Source: Mesostigma viride
Taxonomy: Eukaryota; Streptophyta; Mesostigmatophyceae; Mesostigmatales; Mesostigmataceae
NCBI GenBank assembly: GCA_009746045.1
Contig: RPFO01000106.1
Span: 1,363,211-1,423,210 of the forward strand
Direction of reading: 5' to 3'
Length of the DNA: 60,000 nucleotides
Under the pieces are notes generated by a model. That model was not told the origin of the DNA. It did no database searches and saw only the letters and a program-made list of their open reading frames with translations. Positions 51,997 through 59,803 of the stretch are shown here, in pieces; position 1 is the first letter of the stretch; each line of letters starts with the position of its first letter. Both the position numbers and the translations under genes were made by a program.

Positions 51997-53157
51997 GCCC
52001 CGGTCGTGCGCAAGAAATCGTATCGCCGGAAGAAACCGGTGCGCAGGAGGCACAGGGTGAGGGCTGGTGGAGGGGAGGACGAGGACGACATGGCACTGTT
52101 TCCCCCCCTTTTCGATCCGAATTTGATGCAGGCTGGCGGAGGGGTGCAATACGACGATCCGGCCCTGTGGACTCTGGATTCTCAGTTCGGCCCGGTGGAC
52201 TTGAACGATCCTATTTTAAACGCCCTCGTAGGCGTGGAGGCCGGACCTTCTCGGCCACCGCCGATGAGCTTAAAAGCGAGACAAAATGCAGGACGCAGAC
52301 TATTGGATAAGCAGATCGAGGACTTGGCCGGGTCCGTTCGCGAAGGTCCTCTCCCCGACAACGTTCCAGACGAGGTTAAAAAAAGAATTATCGTTATAGC
52401 GAAAAGCATAGGCAATCCGATAGACCAGGCGCGATTAGACGCGTCTCATCTCGCCACGGTCATTGCCGAACTGCGACGACGCAACGAGCACCACAGAAAC
52501 CTTCCCAGCGAACGCTACAGAAGCCTTCATGATGAAACCAGACACGGCAAGACCTATCGTGCCGTCTCGGAGTTGAAGGCCAAATGGCGCGGAGAACCCG
52601 TTGAAATACCGGACTCGGTACGCAAGCGTCTAAACTTCCTTTCCAAGAAAGCCGGTCATAACCCCCCGACGGAGTTGGGAGAGAATGAAATGTATCTCCT
52701 GATCCAAGATCGCGATAATTTTCGAAAAAAGAGAAACAAATTGCAACGGGACCTGAAAGAGAAACGCTTGAAAGAAGCAGCACAGGAGCGGCCAGCCTAC
52801 ACGGGAAAGGGAAAGGCCCCGATGGACCCGTCCTTTCCGGGATTAGCACTCGGTTCCGGAGAGGCCGGACCTTCTCGGCAACCGGCGGTGGGGTTGAAAG
52901 GAGGAACGACCGCGAGCTCAATTTTACGTGTATTAGACAAGCAGATCGAGGAGTTGGACGCGTCCGTTCGCGAGGGTCCTCTCCCCGATGACGTTCCGGA
53001 GGCGGTGATAAAACGAATACGCGCTATTGCGAGAAGTATGGGCACTCCGATAGAGCAGCCGCGCTTAGACGCGTCTCATCTCGCCATGGTCAGTGACGAA
53101 CTGAAACGACGCAAAAAAGCAGCCGCTACAAGAAAAAAGCAGAAAAAGAGTTCGTGA
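51994..53157 (+). CDS. Basic-tagged repeat protein, family B
   Basis: The protein has 387 residues. The start MAPVVRKKSYRRKKPVRR leads to the tag H-R-V-R-A-G at residues 20-25, followed by an acidic E-D-E-D-D. A module of about 65 residues (L-L-D-K-Q-I-E-D-L-A ... R-E-G-P-L-P-D-N-V-P ... R-L-D-A-S-H-L-A) occurs twice, near residues 100-165 and 310-375. A basic region with A-Y-T-G-K-G-K lies between. The upstream frame begins only with TTG, so the ATG is used. It is a paralogue of 53224 and 54127. Confidence 0.65.
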   Translation: MAPVVRKKSYRRKKPVRRRHRVRAGGGEDEDDMALFPPLFDPNLMQAGGGVQYDDPALWTLDSQFGPVDLNDPILNALVGVEAGPSRPPPMSLKARQNAGRRLLDKQIEDLAGSVREGPLPDNVPDEVKKRIIVIAKSIGNPIDQARLDASHLATVIAELRRRNEHHRNLPSERYRSLHDETRHGKTYRAVSELKAKWRGEPVEIPDSVRKRLNFLSKKAGHNPPTELGENEMYLLIQDRDNFRKKRNKLQRDLKEKRLKEAAQERPAYTGKGKAPMDPSFPGLALGSGEAGPSRQPAVGLKGGTTASSILRVLDKQIEELDASVREGPLPDDVPEAVIKRIRAIARSMGTPIEQPRLDASHLAMVSDELKRRKKAAATRKKQKKSS

Positions 53158-53223
53158 CGAGAGCCTTGGCCCACGTCGCCTTCCTGGTATCCTAAAAGTT
53201 ATCGTCTCTTTTTGGTAAAGTGG

Positions 53224-53895
53224 ATGGCCCCGGCCGTGCGCAAGAAATCGACTCGGAGGAAGAGACCGGCGCGGAGGCACAGGTTGAGGGCCGGAGACGT
53301 TCACGACGAGGACGACGTGGCACTGTGGGGTCAGTTGCGAGACGTGGACCTTTTCGATCCGAGTTTGATGCAAGCTAGTGGAGGAGACGACAGTGTCTTC
53401 TGGAACGCGAATTTGCACGATGCGAGTTGGGAGGCTCCTTATAGTTACACGGACGCGCTAGGTAGCGGAGAGGCGGGACCGTCTCAGCCTCGCATGACCG
53501 AACGTCACCTCAATAACGTGCAGCGCACCTCGATAAGGAACAGGGAATTACGACTATTGGACGAGGACATCGAGCGATTGGCGACAATTCTTCGGAAAGG
53601 ACCTCTCCCCTCTAACGTTCCCGAAGATGTGCGAGCTAGAATCCGCTATCTTACCAACACAAAGGGTCGAGGAAAATTGGATGTGTCTGACTTGCACATG
53701 GCGAGTGCAGAAGTGCGACGACGCAAAGAAGACAAGAAAATTGATAAACATGCGAGATATATAAAGGGAAAGCAGAAGGCAGTGCCACCGCGCGAGATTC
53801 CGTTGCGCATCGATCCCCGTCCGGCCGAACTCCCTCTTGCACAGGAGCGTCCGTCCTACAACGGGAAAGGAAAGGCGGTGGTTCATAAGAGGTGA
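53224..53895 (+). CDS. Basic-tagged repeat protein, family B (short)
   Basis: The protein has 223 residues. The start MAPAVRKKSTRRKRPARR leads to H-R-L-R-A-G at residues 19-24, then D-V-H-D-E-D-D. It holds one copy of the family module (L-L-D-E-D-I-E-R-L-A ... K-G-P-L-P-S-N-V-P) and a basic C-terminus with Y-N-G-K-G-K-A. The 3' 139 bp are duplicated at 55326-55464, where they are not part of an intact gene. It appears to be a shortened member of the family. Confidence 0.6.
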   Translation: MAPAVRKKSTRRKRPARRHRLRAGDVHDEDDVALWGQLRDVDLFDPSLMQASGGDDSVFWNANLHDASWEAPYSYTDALGSGEAGPSQPRMTERHLNNVQRTSIRNRELRLLDEDIERLATILRKGPLPSNVPEDVRARIRYLTNTKGRGKLDVSDLHMASAEVRRRKEDKKIDKHARYIKGKQKAVPPREIPLRIDPRPAELPLAQERPSYNGKGKAVVHKR

Positions 53896-54126
53896 CGAGA
53901 CGCGCGGGTCACGTCTTCTTCTTCTTCTTCGTGGCGCGCTTGACCTTCCTCGGTTTGGGTTTCGTTCGCACGGTCTCAAGAGCAGGAGGATGAACGAGTA
54001 CTTTGCTAGAACGGCATCGTAGGGTGATCGTTTCGAATCTTTTGAATTAATTAATAATAACATTTTAATGAAATCGAATCTATCCGATCCCAACCTAAAA
54101 CTTATCGTCTCTTTTTGATAAAGCGA
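53896..54126. other. Intergenic region with a gene relic and duplicated promoter
   Basis: On the minus strand, about 54018 to 53909, an open stretch ends in V-K-R-A-T-K-K-K-K-K-T and a stop, preceded by V-L-V-H-P-P-A-L-E-T. It looks like the 3' end of a lost gene for a basic protein. The first part of this stretch also occurs at 51844-51895. The rest is the duplicated segment (copy 2) leading to the ATG at 54127. Confidence 0.45.
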
Positions 54127-55332
54127 ATGGTCCGCAAGAAGTCTTCGGTGAGGAAGAGAGCGGTGCGTAGGCACAGGGTGAGGGCCGGTGGCGCGGACGA
54201 GGACGACGATAGTATGGCCCTGTTCGATCAGTTTCTGGGCGACTTGGACTTGTTCGATCCGAGTTTGATGCAGGCTGGCGGAGGGGTGCGATTCGACGAT
54301 CCGGCCCTGTGGGATTCGCAGTTCGGCCCGGTGGACTTGAACGATCCTATTTTAAACGCCCTCGTAGGCGTGGAGGCCGGACCTTCTCGGCCACCGGCGG
54401 TGGGCTTAAAAGGAGGAACGAGCCAAACTGCGATATGCAGACTGTTGGATAAGCAGATCCAGGATTTGGCCACGTCCGTTCGCGAAGGTCCTCTCCCCGA
54501 TGACGTCCCTGACGAGGTGAAAAATCGAATACGCACTATTGCGAGAAGTATGGGCACTCAGATCGACCGGCAGCGCTTAGACGCGTCTCATCTCGCCACG
54601 GTTAGTGCGGAACTGAAACGACGCAGACAACAAAAGTACATAAAAGACGATGATAAACGCGCCTCGACCCGTCAAGGCATCAAGGGGTTGGAGAAGAAGT
54701 GGACCGGAGAACCTCTGGAAATACCGGAGTCGGTACGCGCATATCTCGCCATCCTGTCCAGGAAAGCCGGCGACCCACCTCCGACGGAGGTGGGAAGGCG
54801 CCAGATGGATCTCTTGCTCGACGAGAGAAAGAAAGTCAATAAAGCTCAACTCGAAAGAACGGTGCTGACGAAGACCGCTCTCGGAATCCCGTATAAAAAA
54901 AGAGAAGTAAAACCGTCCTACAAGGGGAAAGGAAAGTCGGTGGCTACCGACGAGGACTTGCACGATTCGAGGGCGGAAAATAGTTACACCGACACCCTGC
55001 GAGACGCCTTCCGAGTGGCCATGATGGGGGGAAAGCCAGGACCGTCGAAAGGACCCGTTCGACACGGTCGACTTCTTGACAAGACGATAGAGAAATTAGC
55101 TGCGTCCGTTGGAGAAGGTGCTCTTCCAAGTAACATTCCGGCAAATGTGGAAATGAGAATACGCGCGATTGCAAAATTCACGGGCAATCCAATAAAGCAG
55201 CCGCGATTAGACGCGTCTCACCTAGCCCTCGTCGTTGCCGAACTGAAACGGCGCAAAGAACATAAAAAACAACTCGATTCCGATAGCTATAATAAGAGAA
55301 TGAAGAGGGGACCAGACGAAGCGAATATATAA
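54127..55332 (+). CDS. Basic-tagged repeat protein, family B
   Basis: The protein has 401 residues. The start MVRKKSSVRKRAVRR leads to H-R-V-R-A-G at residues 16-21, then A-D-E-D-D-D-S. Its first 160 residues are very close to those of 51994 (same Q-A-G-G-G-V-(R/Q) and V-G-V-E-A-G-P-S-R-P-P blocks). Two copies of the L-L-D-K module lie near 100-165 and 310-380. The frame upstream lacks an ATG. It is part of a recent tandem duplication. Confidence 0.65.
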   Translation: MVRKKSSVRKRAVRRHRVRAGGADEDDDSMALFDQFLGDLDLFDPSLMQAGGGVRFDDPALWDSQFGPVDLNDPILNALVGVEAGPSRPPAVGLKGGTSQTAICRLLDKQIQDLATSVREGPLPDDVPDEVKNRIRTIARSMGTQIDRQRLDASHLATVSAELKRRRQQKYIKDDDKRASTRQGIKGLEKKWTGEPLEIPESVRAYLAILSRKAGDPPPTEVGRRQMDLLLDERKKVNKAQLERTVLTKTALGIPYKKREVKPSYKGKGKSVATDEDLHDSRAENSYTDTLRDAFRVAMMGGKPGPSKGPVRHGRLLDKTIEKLAASVGEGALPSNIPANVEMRIRAIAKFTGNPIKQPRLDASHLALVVAELKRRKEHKKQLDSDSYNKRMKRGPDEANI

Positions 55333-55716
55333 AGGGAAAGCAGAAGGCAGTGCCACCGCGTGAGATCCCGTTGCGCATCGATCCCCGTCCGGCCGAAATC
55401 CCTCTTGCACAGGAGCGTCCGTCCTACAATGGAAAAGGAAAGGGGTGGTTTTCAAATAAGAGGTCAGCCACACGTCGTTTATCTCTCGCATCTTCTCGTA
55501 CTGTTCGTTCGGTACTTCGTTCTCCTCGAAGTGAGCGACGAGCTCCAGGTCCGTGTACGGTCGGTATACCCCTTTGCGCGCCGAGCGCCGTGGCGCCTGG
55601 ACGCTGTATTCCACCTCCCAACCTGCCGGGGGTCCCTGTACGTCAAAGCTTCCATGCAAGTTGCTTACTTCGGCGTCACAAAAGAATTCTAGAAGTATCT
55701 TTAGTGTGATACCGCG
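55326..55716. pseudogene. Region of gene debris between paralogues
   Basis: Positions 55326-55464 repeat the 3' end of 53224-53895 (R-E-I-P-L-R-I-D-P-R-P-A-E then Y-N-G-K-G-K) without its 5' part. From about 55680 to 55462 on the minus strand there is an open stretch with good protein-like sequence (H-G-S-F-D-V-Q-G-P-P-A-G-W-E-V-E-Y and Y-T-D-L-E-L-V-A-H-F-E-E-N-E-V-P) but no start codon. It is probably the remnant of another gene. I see no intact gene here. Confidence 0.5.
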
Positions 55717-56415
55717 ATGGCGGGCAAGAGGACCGTCGCGAAATCCAAGCGAGCGAGCAGGAAGCACCGCGTGCGCGCCAGGCCGACCGAGAAGGACTTC
55801 TCCTCCAACTCGGTGGACGTCTCGTTGGCGCATCCGGGCGTCTCGTATCGCGACCACGCCGAACACGTGGGGACGAACATCGACCTGCCGGATTCGATCA
55901 GCCACATGTACGATCGGTTCGTCCATCCGGCCACGCTGCCCGGATGGACGCCGGCCGTCCCCGCCACCCGGAACCCGCTGTACACGTTCCATCGGAGCGC
56001 CGACATGCAACAGGTGTACGAGGATCCGGGATACCCGTGGTCGTACACCCCGCCGACGGGGAGCGCGTTCTTGGACGGCGCGCGGACGGCGGGCGATAGG
56101 GCCATAGACAGGAGGGGGCGATTGCTGGGAGAGGTGCACGACAGTCTGAGGAGTCGGCCCATCCCCTGGCGCAGTCGCGTGCGGTCGCCCGAGGACGAGA
56201 ATTGGCTGACGGGAGGAAGGGGGACCGCGCACGTCCCGAGCCTGCTGGAGTTGTCCAGGACGGCCGTGAGACGGCTCCCGTCCGGCGGGGCGAGGGAGGA
56301 CTTGTTGGACATGACGGATGCCAGGTGGCACCCTCGTCACAGCGGGAACAGGGAGTCGCCGTTGGAACGTCTCCAACGGCTGAACCGCGCGAGACGCCCG
56401 GCGGGACGCCGTTAG
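55717..56415 (+). CDS. Basic-tagged protein with diverged tag
   Basis: The protein has 232 residues. The start MAGKRTVAKSKRASRK leads to H-R-V-R-A-R at residues 17-22, in which the Gly of the tag is Arg. The body is soluble and rich in Arg, Pro and Trp (W-T-P-A-V-P; Y-P-W-S-Y-T-P-P-T-G), and the end is very basic. No family is recognised. It is most likely a core protein like its neighbours. Confidence 0.55.
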   Translation: MAGKRTVAKSKRASRKHRVRARPTEKDFSSNSVDVSLAHPGVSYRDHAEHVGTNIDLPDSISHMYDRFVHPATLPGWTPAVPATRNPLYTFHRSADMQQVYEDPGYPWSYTPPTGSAFLDGARTAGDRAIDRRGRLLGEVHDSLRSRPIPWRSRVRSPEDENWLTGGRGTAHVPSLLELSRTAVRRLPSGGAREDLLDMTDARWHPRHSGNRESPLERLQRLNRARRPAGRR

Positions 56416-56439
56416 CACCGCGAAAAAAATCGTCGGCGA

Positions 56440-57039
56440 ATGTATACGCTGTCCATGACGGCGTGCGTGCGACTGACCAAAAAGAGGACTCCTTGCCGCA
56501 ATTCGCGCGTCCACGGGAAGCGCACGTGTTCTGTGCATTCGATGACTCCGTCCAGGACCCCCAAACGCCTGCGGCGGAAAACGCACGCCGTGCGTATGGA
56601 CTCGGCGCCGCGCGCTTCCGATCTGGAGTGTCCGGAGAGTCTGGACGGACAGGCCGCGCAATCCAGTTGCGCCCGTCCCGTGTTCATGAGATACGAGGAC
56701 GGCCGACCGCCTCTGCGTTTGAAGCCGGGTGGGAGGGAGGTGACGCACGACGATCACGAGTATTCGTTTTCGGCCGGCCCCATGACCGCGGACGGCCACG
56801 TGCCGACGGAGTACGGCGGGGTCCCGCCCGCGCGGCTGACGGAGCAGGAGGCGATCGACAAGTACTTCCAATCTTCCGGCGCGGGGATCGACCTGGGCCC
56901 CCCGTCTCCCACGAGCCCTCGATACAACCGGCCGCAATGGGTGCGGTACCGCGCCGGGGAGTACTTGCGCGCCATGAATCGGAACGGGCCGCAAGAGCCG
57001 AAGCCGGACAGGAACGTGCGGCCCAGGCAAGGGCCTTAG
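56440..57039 (+). CDS. Basic protein with N-terminal Cys/His motif
   Basis: The product has 199 residues, or 194 from the ATG at 56455. The start has C-V-R-L-T-K-K-R-T-P-C ... C-S-V-H, of the same type as 44652 and 57064. A basic stretch R-R-K-T-H-A-V-R-M follows where the H-R-V-R-A-G tag lies in the relatives. The rest is Pro/Gly/Asp-rich, with a basic tail (R-N-V-R-P-R-Q). It is probably a zinc-binding core protein; no family is recognised. Confidence 0.5.
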   Translation: MYTLSMTACVRLTKKRTPCRNSRVHGKRTCSVHSMTPSRTPKRLRRKTHAVRMDSAPRASDLECPESLDGQAAQSSCARPVFMRYEDGRPPLRLKPGGREVTHDDHEYSFSAGPMTADGHVPTEYGGVPPARLTEQEAIDKYFQSSGAGIDLGPPSPTSPRYNRPQWVRYRAGEYLRAMNRNGPQEPKPDRNVRPRQGP

Positions 57040-57063
57040 AAAAACTGTGCGGCGTATAATACC

Positions 57064-57756
57064 ATGAAGTGCGGTGCGAAAACGGAACGATCGAAACGGT
57101 GCGCAAACGTCGTGCGCGTTCGAGGACGATGCCATCTCCACGGAGGTGGACGCACGATAGGACGGCATCGCGTGAGAGCGGGGGAGTCGGACGTAATGGA
57201 GGATTACAGGCAGCGGACGAACTCGACGGCTGGCCAGGTGACTTGGAAGGACTTCTCCGCAAACGAAGACGCGATGGAGAACGTATTTTCCCATGTGAGC
57301 GACCTCGACAAACTCAATTACGGTACGGCGAACGGTTCCCTCAGCGATTTTGAGACGAAAAAGGCGATGAGCCAGCAATACGCCGATCAAACCATATCGT
57401 CCGAAGCCGAACTGGCCGCCGCGGAGGCCGAGCAAAAAGCCGCGAGACAAGCGTACTATGTCACTACACGGTCTTTTCTTAACGCCATGAATTCGAAATA
57501 CGGGGAGGGGCTTTGGACCCACAACATGATGACACCTGCAGAACGCGCTCTTAGCGACAAGGTTGATGATATGTCGAGATACGACGATGAGGCAATACGG
57601 AAACGAGACAGTGTACGTCAACGCGTGGACCGATTACGCGGAATCGCGGCTCGTATGAATTCCTTGGTCGACGAATCGAAAAAAAGAATGACGGCAAAAG
57701 CCCCAGCCGCCAAGAAGAACGGGAGGATACGGATGTTTAACTTGCTGGATTTTTAG
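57064..57756 (+). CDS. Basic-tagged protein with zinc knuckle
   Basis: The protein has 230 residues. The start M-K-C-G-A-K-T-E-R-S-K-R-C ... C-H-L-H is a Cys/His knuckle (residues 3-26), followed by the tag H-R-V-R-A-G at 35-40. Then A-M-E-N-V-F-S-H-V-S-D-L-D-K-L-N-Y-G-T-A resembles both an F-box and the G-S-T block of 43825 and 45676. A long Ala/Glu-rich coiled coil follows, with a basic C-terminus. ATAATACC touches the ATG. Confidence 0.6.
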   Translation: MKCGAKTERSKRCANVVRVRGRCHLHGGGRTIGRHRVRAGESDVMEDYRQRTNSTAGQVTWKDFSANEDAMENVFSHVSDLDKLNYGTANGSLSDFETKKAMSQQYADQTISSEAELAAAEAEQKAARQAYYVTTRSFLNAMNSKYGEGLWTHNMMTPAERALSDKVDDMSRYDDEAIRKRDSVRQRVDRLRGIAARMNSLVDESKKRMTAKAPAAKKNGRIRMFNLLDF

Positions 57757-57816
57757 CCCGGTGCGTTCGAACGGGTGGAAAAAGTTTGGAGGATAGGAGT
57801 GTGAAGAAAGGACGAG

Positions 57817-57996
57817 ATGGGGAAGGGCAAGAACAACGGCAAGCAGAACAGCCACCAGCAGCAGCAGCCGCCGGCGTCGGCGCCCAAGACCGACGATGGG
57901 CTAGACAAGAGCCAGGCGGGCGGGAAGCACGATGGGGGGAAGCAGGAGGGGGGCGGTCACAGCGACAAGGGGGGAGGGAAGCACAAGGGGCGTTAA
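57817..57996 (+). CDS. Very small Gly/Lys/Gln-rich protein
   Basis: The product has 59 residues: MGKGKNNGKQNSHQQQQ, then P-P-A-S-A-P-K-T-D-D and a Gly/Lys/His-rich tail ending K-G-R. The composition is that of a disordered, nucleic-acid-binding or condensing peptide. The initial M-G-K is a weak myristoylation context. It has the block's strand and spacing, with 60 nt before and 27 nt after. Confidence 0.45.
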   Translation: MGKGKNNGKQNSHQQQQPPASAPKTDDGLDKSQAGGKHDGGKQEGGGHSDKGGGKHKGR

Positions 57997-58023
57997 ATCT
58001 CTTTTGTCGTAGTATGAGTGGGA

Positions 58024-58824
58024 ATGGCGTGTCGGCGGAAAGCGGTGGCGCACGGGATGCGCGGTGCGGGGATGTCCCGAGCGGTTTCGTCGGCGTACTC
58101 GTGGGCGTGGCCGAGTCAAGAGGAGGTGGCGAGACGCGCGTTTTCGGAGAACGATTTCACGCGGAACCGAGACCCGAGGGAGATGAACGAGGTGGAGATG
58201 TTCGACGTGTTGGAGCCGGTGTATCGAGCGCTGAGGACGGACCCGTTTCAGGTGGTGGCCGAATTGCCCGCTCATATTCCCGATCGCGTGTTGACGATGT
58301 CCGCCGAGTTGGCGAGACGGGCTCACGAGGAGGATCCCGAGCTTCCAAACGACCCCGAGCGGGCATGGCGGTATTTGGAGCAGAGTCGGGAGCTTCAAAG
58401 AGAGAGTAACAGGGAGGCCGGGCGGTTCGGAACGCGACCTTCTACGATTATGAGACGAATGAACGGCAACAGCCTGTCTGGTATTCGCAGTCCTGACGCC
58501 TGGAAACTTTTTGATCAACTTTTTGATCAATTAATGCCGGTCCATCCTTTGATGCAGAGGATGCGAGACGAGCGTCGCACGAGGAACGGGGTTCTCCCGG
58601 TCGAGAGAAAATTGAGGGCCGTCATCGACGAGGTGCTCGACCGCATCGACACGGCGATTTCCCGGCTGATGAATAAAGAGGAGTTGACGCCCAGGGACTC
58701 TTCGATGCTGTACGAATTGATGGACGTGTTTCAGTCTCCGCACGGCTCGGCAATCGTACTGAACGTGGACGGAATCCATTTCGACGAACTCGAGCGATGG
58801 CTGGATGAGTACTTTCTTCGGTGA
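58024..58824 (+). CDS. Paralogue of the 46801 gene
   Basis: The protein has 266 residues. The body (F-S-E-N-D-F-T-R-N-R-D-P ... V-E-M-F-D-V-L-E-P-V-Y-R-A-L; P-D-R-V-L-T-M-S-A-E-L-A) aligns with 46801-47646. The start M-A-C-R-R-K-A-V-A-H-G-M-R-G-A-G-M-S-R lines up with K-H-R-A-R-G-A-A-M-S-R of that gene, a diverged tag. The ATG at 58024 is chosen because the frame opens before it only through GTG. A competing ATG at 58014 is in another frame with poor sequence. Confidence 0.6.
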   Translation: MACRRKAVAHGMRGAGMSRAVSSAYSWAWPSQEEVARRAFSENDFTRNRDPREMNEVEMFDVLEPVYRALRTDPFQVVAELPAHIPDRVLTMSAELARRAHEEDPELPNDPERAWRYLEQSRELQRESNREAGRFGTRPSTIMRRMNGNSLSGIRSPDAWKLFDQLFDQLMPVHPLMQRMRDERRTRNGVLPVERKLRAVIDEVLDRIDTAISRLMNKEELTPRDSSMLYELMDVFQSPHGSAIVLNVDGIHFDELERWLDEYFLR

Positions 58825-58899
58825 CTCATCACGCTCGAAGGCCGTCCACGTGCATGCACGAGAGTGGTCCGCGTCACGACGGGGTTGGATTTTTGCGAG

Positions 58900-58906
58900 T
58901 ATAAAT
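58900..58906 (+). promoter_or_regulatory. TATA box of the MYND gene
   Basis: TATAAAT, 36 nt before the ATG at 58942. It supports this ATG as the start even though the frame is open further upstream. Confidence 0.45.
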
Positions 58907-58941
58907 GGGAGACCGCCGAGGACCGGGATGCCCTCCCTCTC

Positions 58942-59328
58942 ATGGCACAGGAGTCCCGCGAGCCCCCCGAAGAGACGGAGTGGCTGGAATACGTGGGCGA
59001 GAACGCGGAGTATTGGCTTTTCCGAGCGAAACCGGGAGGGCAGCGGAACCAGACCATCGTCGTCCGTTGCCGAAAAGCCGACGCCAAGTTCGACTACAAC
59101 GAGCTCATCCACGCTCTGTTCGACATCAAGCCCAACCAATGCCTCGTGTGCCGCGCCGAGATGCCTCGGGGGTCCAAAAAGAAGTGCTCGTCGTGTAAAG
59201 TCGCCAGGTATTGCGGAAGGGCGTGTCAGCTCGTCGATTGGCCCCATCACCGCGCGTTCTGCGACCAGGTGGTGGAGAGGAACGCGAGAGAGGCGGCGCT
59301 TCCGCTCTCGGAGATCCAAGTTTCGTGA
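58942..59328 (+). CDS. MYND zinc finger protein
   Basis: The protein has 128 residues. The N-terminal 65 are acidic and form a small alpha/beta unit. The MYND finger occupies about residues 67-105: C-L-V-C ... C-S-S-C-K-V-A-R-Y-C-G-R-A-C-Q ... W-P-H-H-R-A-F-C, with all zinc ligands present. MYND domains bind proline-rich partners, so host transcription or chromatin regulators are possible targets. The sequence upstream in frame has no ATG. Confidence 0.75.
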   Translation: MAQESREPPEETEWLEYVGENAEYWLFRAKPGGQRNQTIVVRCRKADAKFDYNELIHALFDIKPNQCLVCRAEMPRGSKKKCSSCKVARYCGRACQLVDWPHHRAFCDQVVERNAREAALPLSEIQVS

Positions 59329-59329
59329 C

Positions 59330-59803
59330 ATGTTCGCCTCGCGCCGCCCGCTCGCGTGGGCGGCCTGCGGGGACTTGATACTGCCCAAGTCGGTCCGTTG
59401 GCTGGAAACGGTGGCCAAAGAGCGAGGGATCCGCATCCGCCACGCGCTCAACGGAGGAGAAGTGGTCCTGAGGACCAAAGCGGGGGACAGGCTGCCCGTG
59501 GACGGGTACACCCGGGACACGACGCCGCACACGGTGTTCGAATACCACGGGGACTACTTCCACGCGAACCCGGACGCGTATCCGCTGTTCGAGATGCATC
59601 CTCACAAGGGGGTTCTGAACGCGGAGGTGTACATGAAGACCAAGTGGAGGGAGATGCAGATACTGGACATGGGATACCTGCTCGAGACCCGGTGGGAATG
59701 CGAGGACGAAGGCAGAGATCCGCCGACGTTGACGTTCCCGAAGTCCGTTCTCCACCGCCACGCGTCTCCTCGTTGCCGTCTGTCCCGCGGCCGTCGCCAC
59801 TAG
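59330..59803 (+). CDS. PD-(D/E)XK endonuclease-like protein
   Basis: The protein has 157 residues. The motif set L-P-V-D-G-Y (about residue 57), V-F-E-Y-H-G-D-Y-F-H (about 70) and T-R-W-E-C-E (about 118) follows the very-short-patch-repair-like nuclease fold seen in proteins of giant viruses and mobile elements. The Asp and the E-Y-H triad look intact. The C-terminus is short and basic. It starts one base after the MYND stop and its own stop overlaps the end of the convergent gene. Confidence 0.65.
   Translation: MFASRRPLAWAACGDLILPKSVRWLETVAKERGIRIRHALNGGEVVLRTKAGDRLPVDGYTRDTTPHTVFEYHGDYFHANPDAYPLFEMHPHKGVLNAEVYMKTKWREMQILDMGYLLETRWECEDEGRDPPTLTFPKSVLHRHASPRCRLSRGRRH

Noticed and set aside
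55222-57621. A 799-codon open frame on the minus strand.
   Set aside because: Most of it is antisense to three well-formed plus-strand genes (55717, 56440, 57064) and has shadow-like Arg/Pro/His composition. Only the piece at 55462-55690 looks protein-like and is listed separately as a relic.
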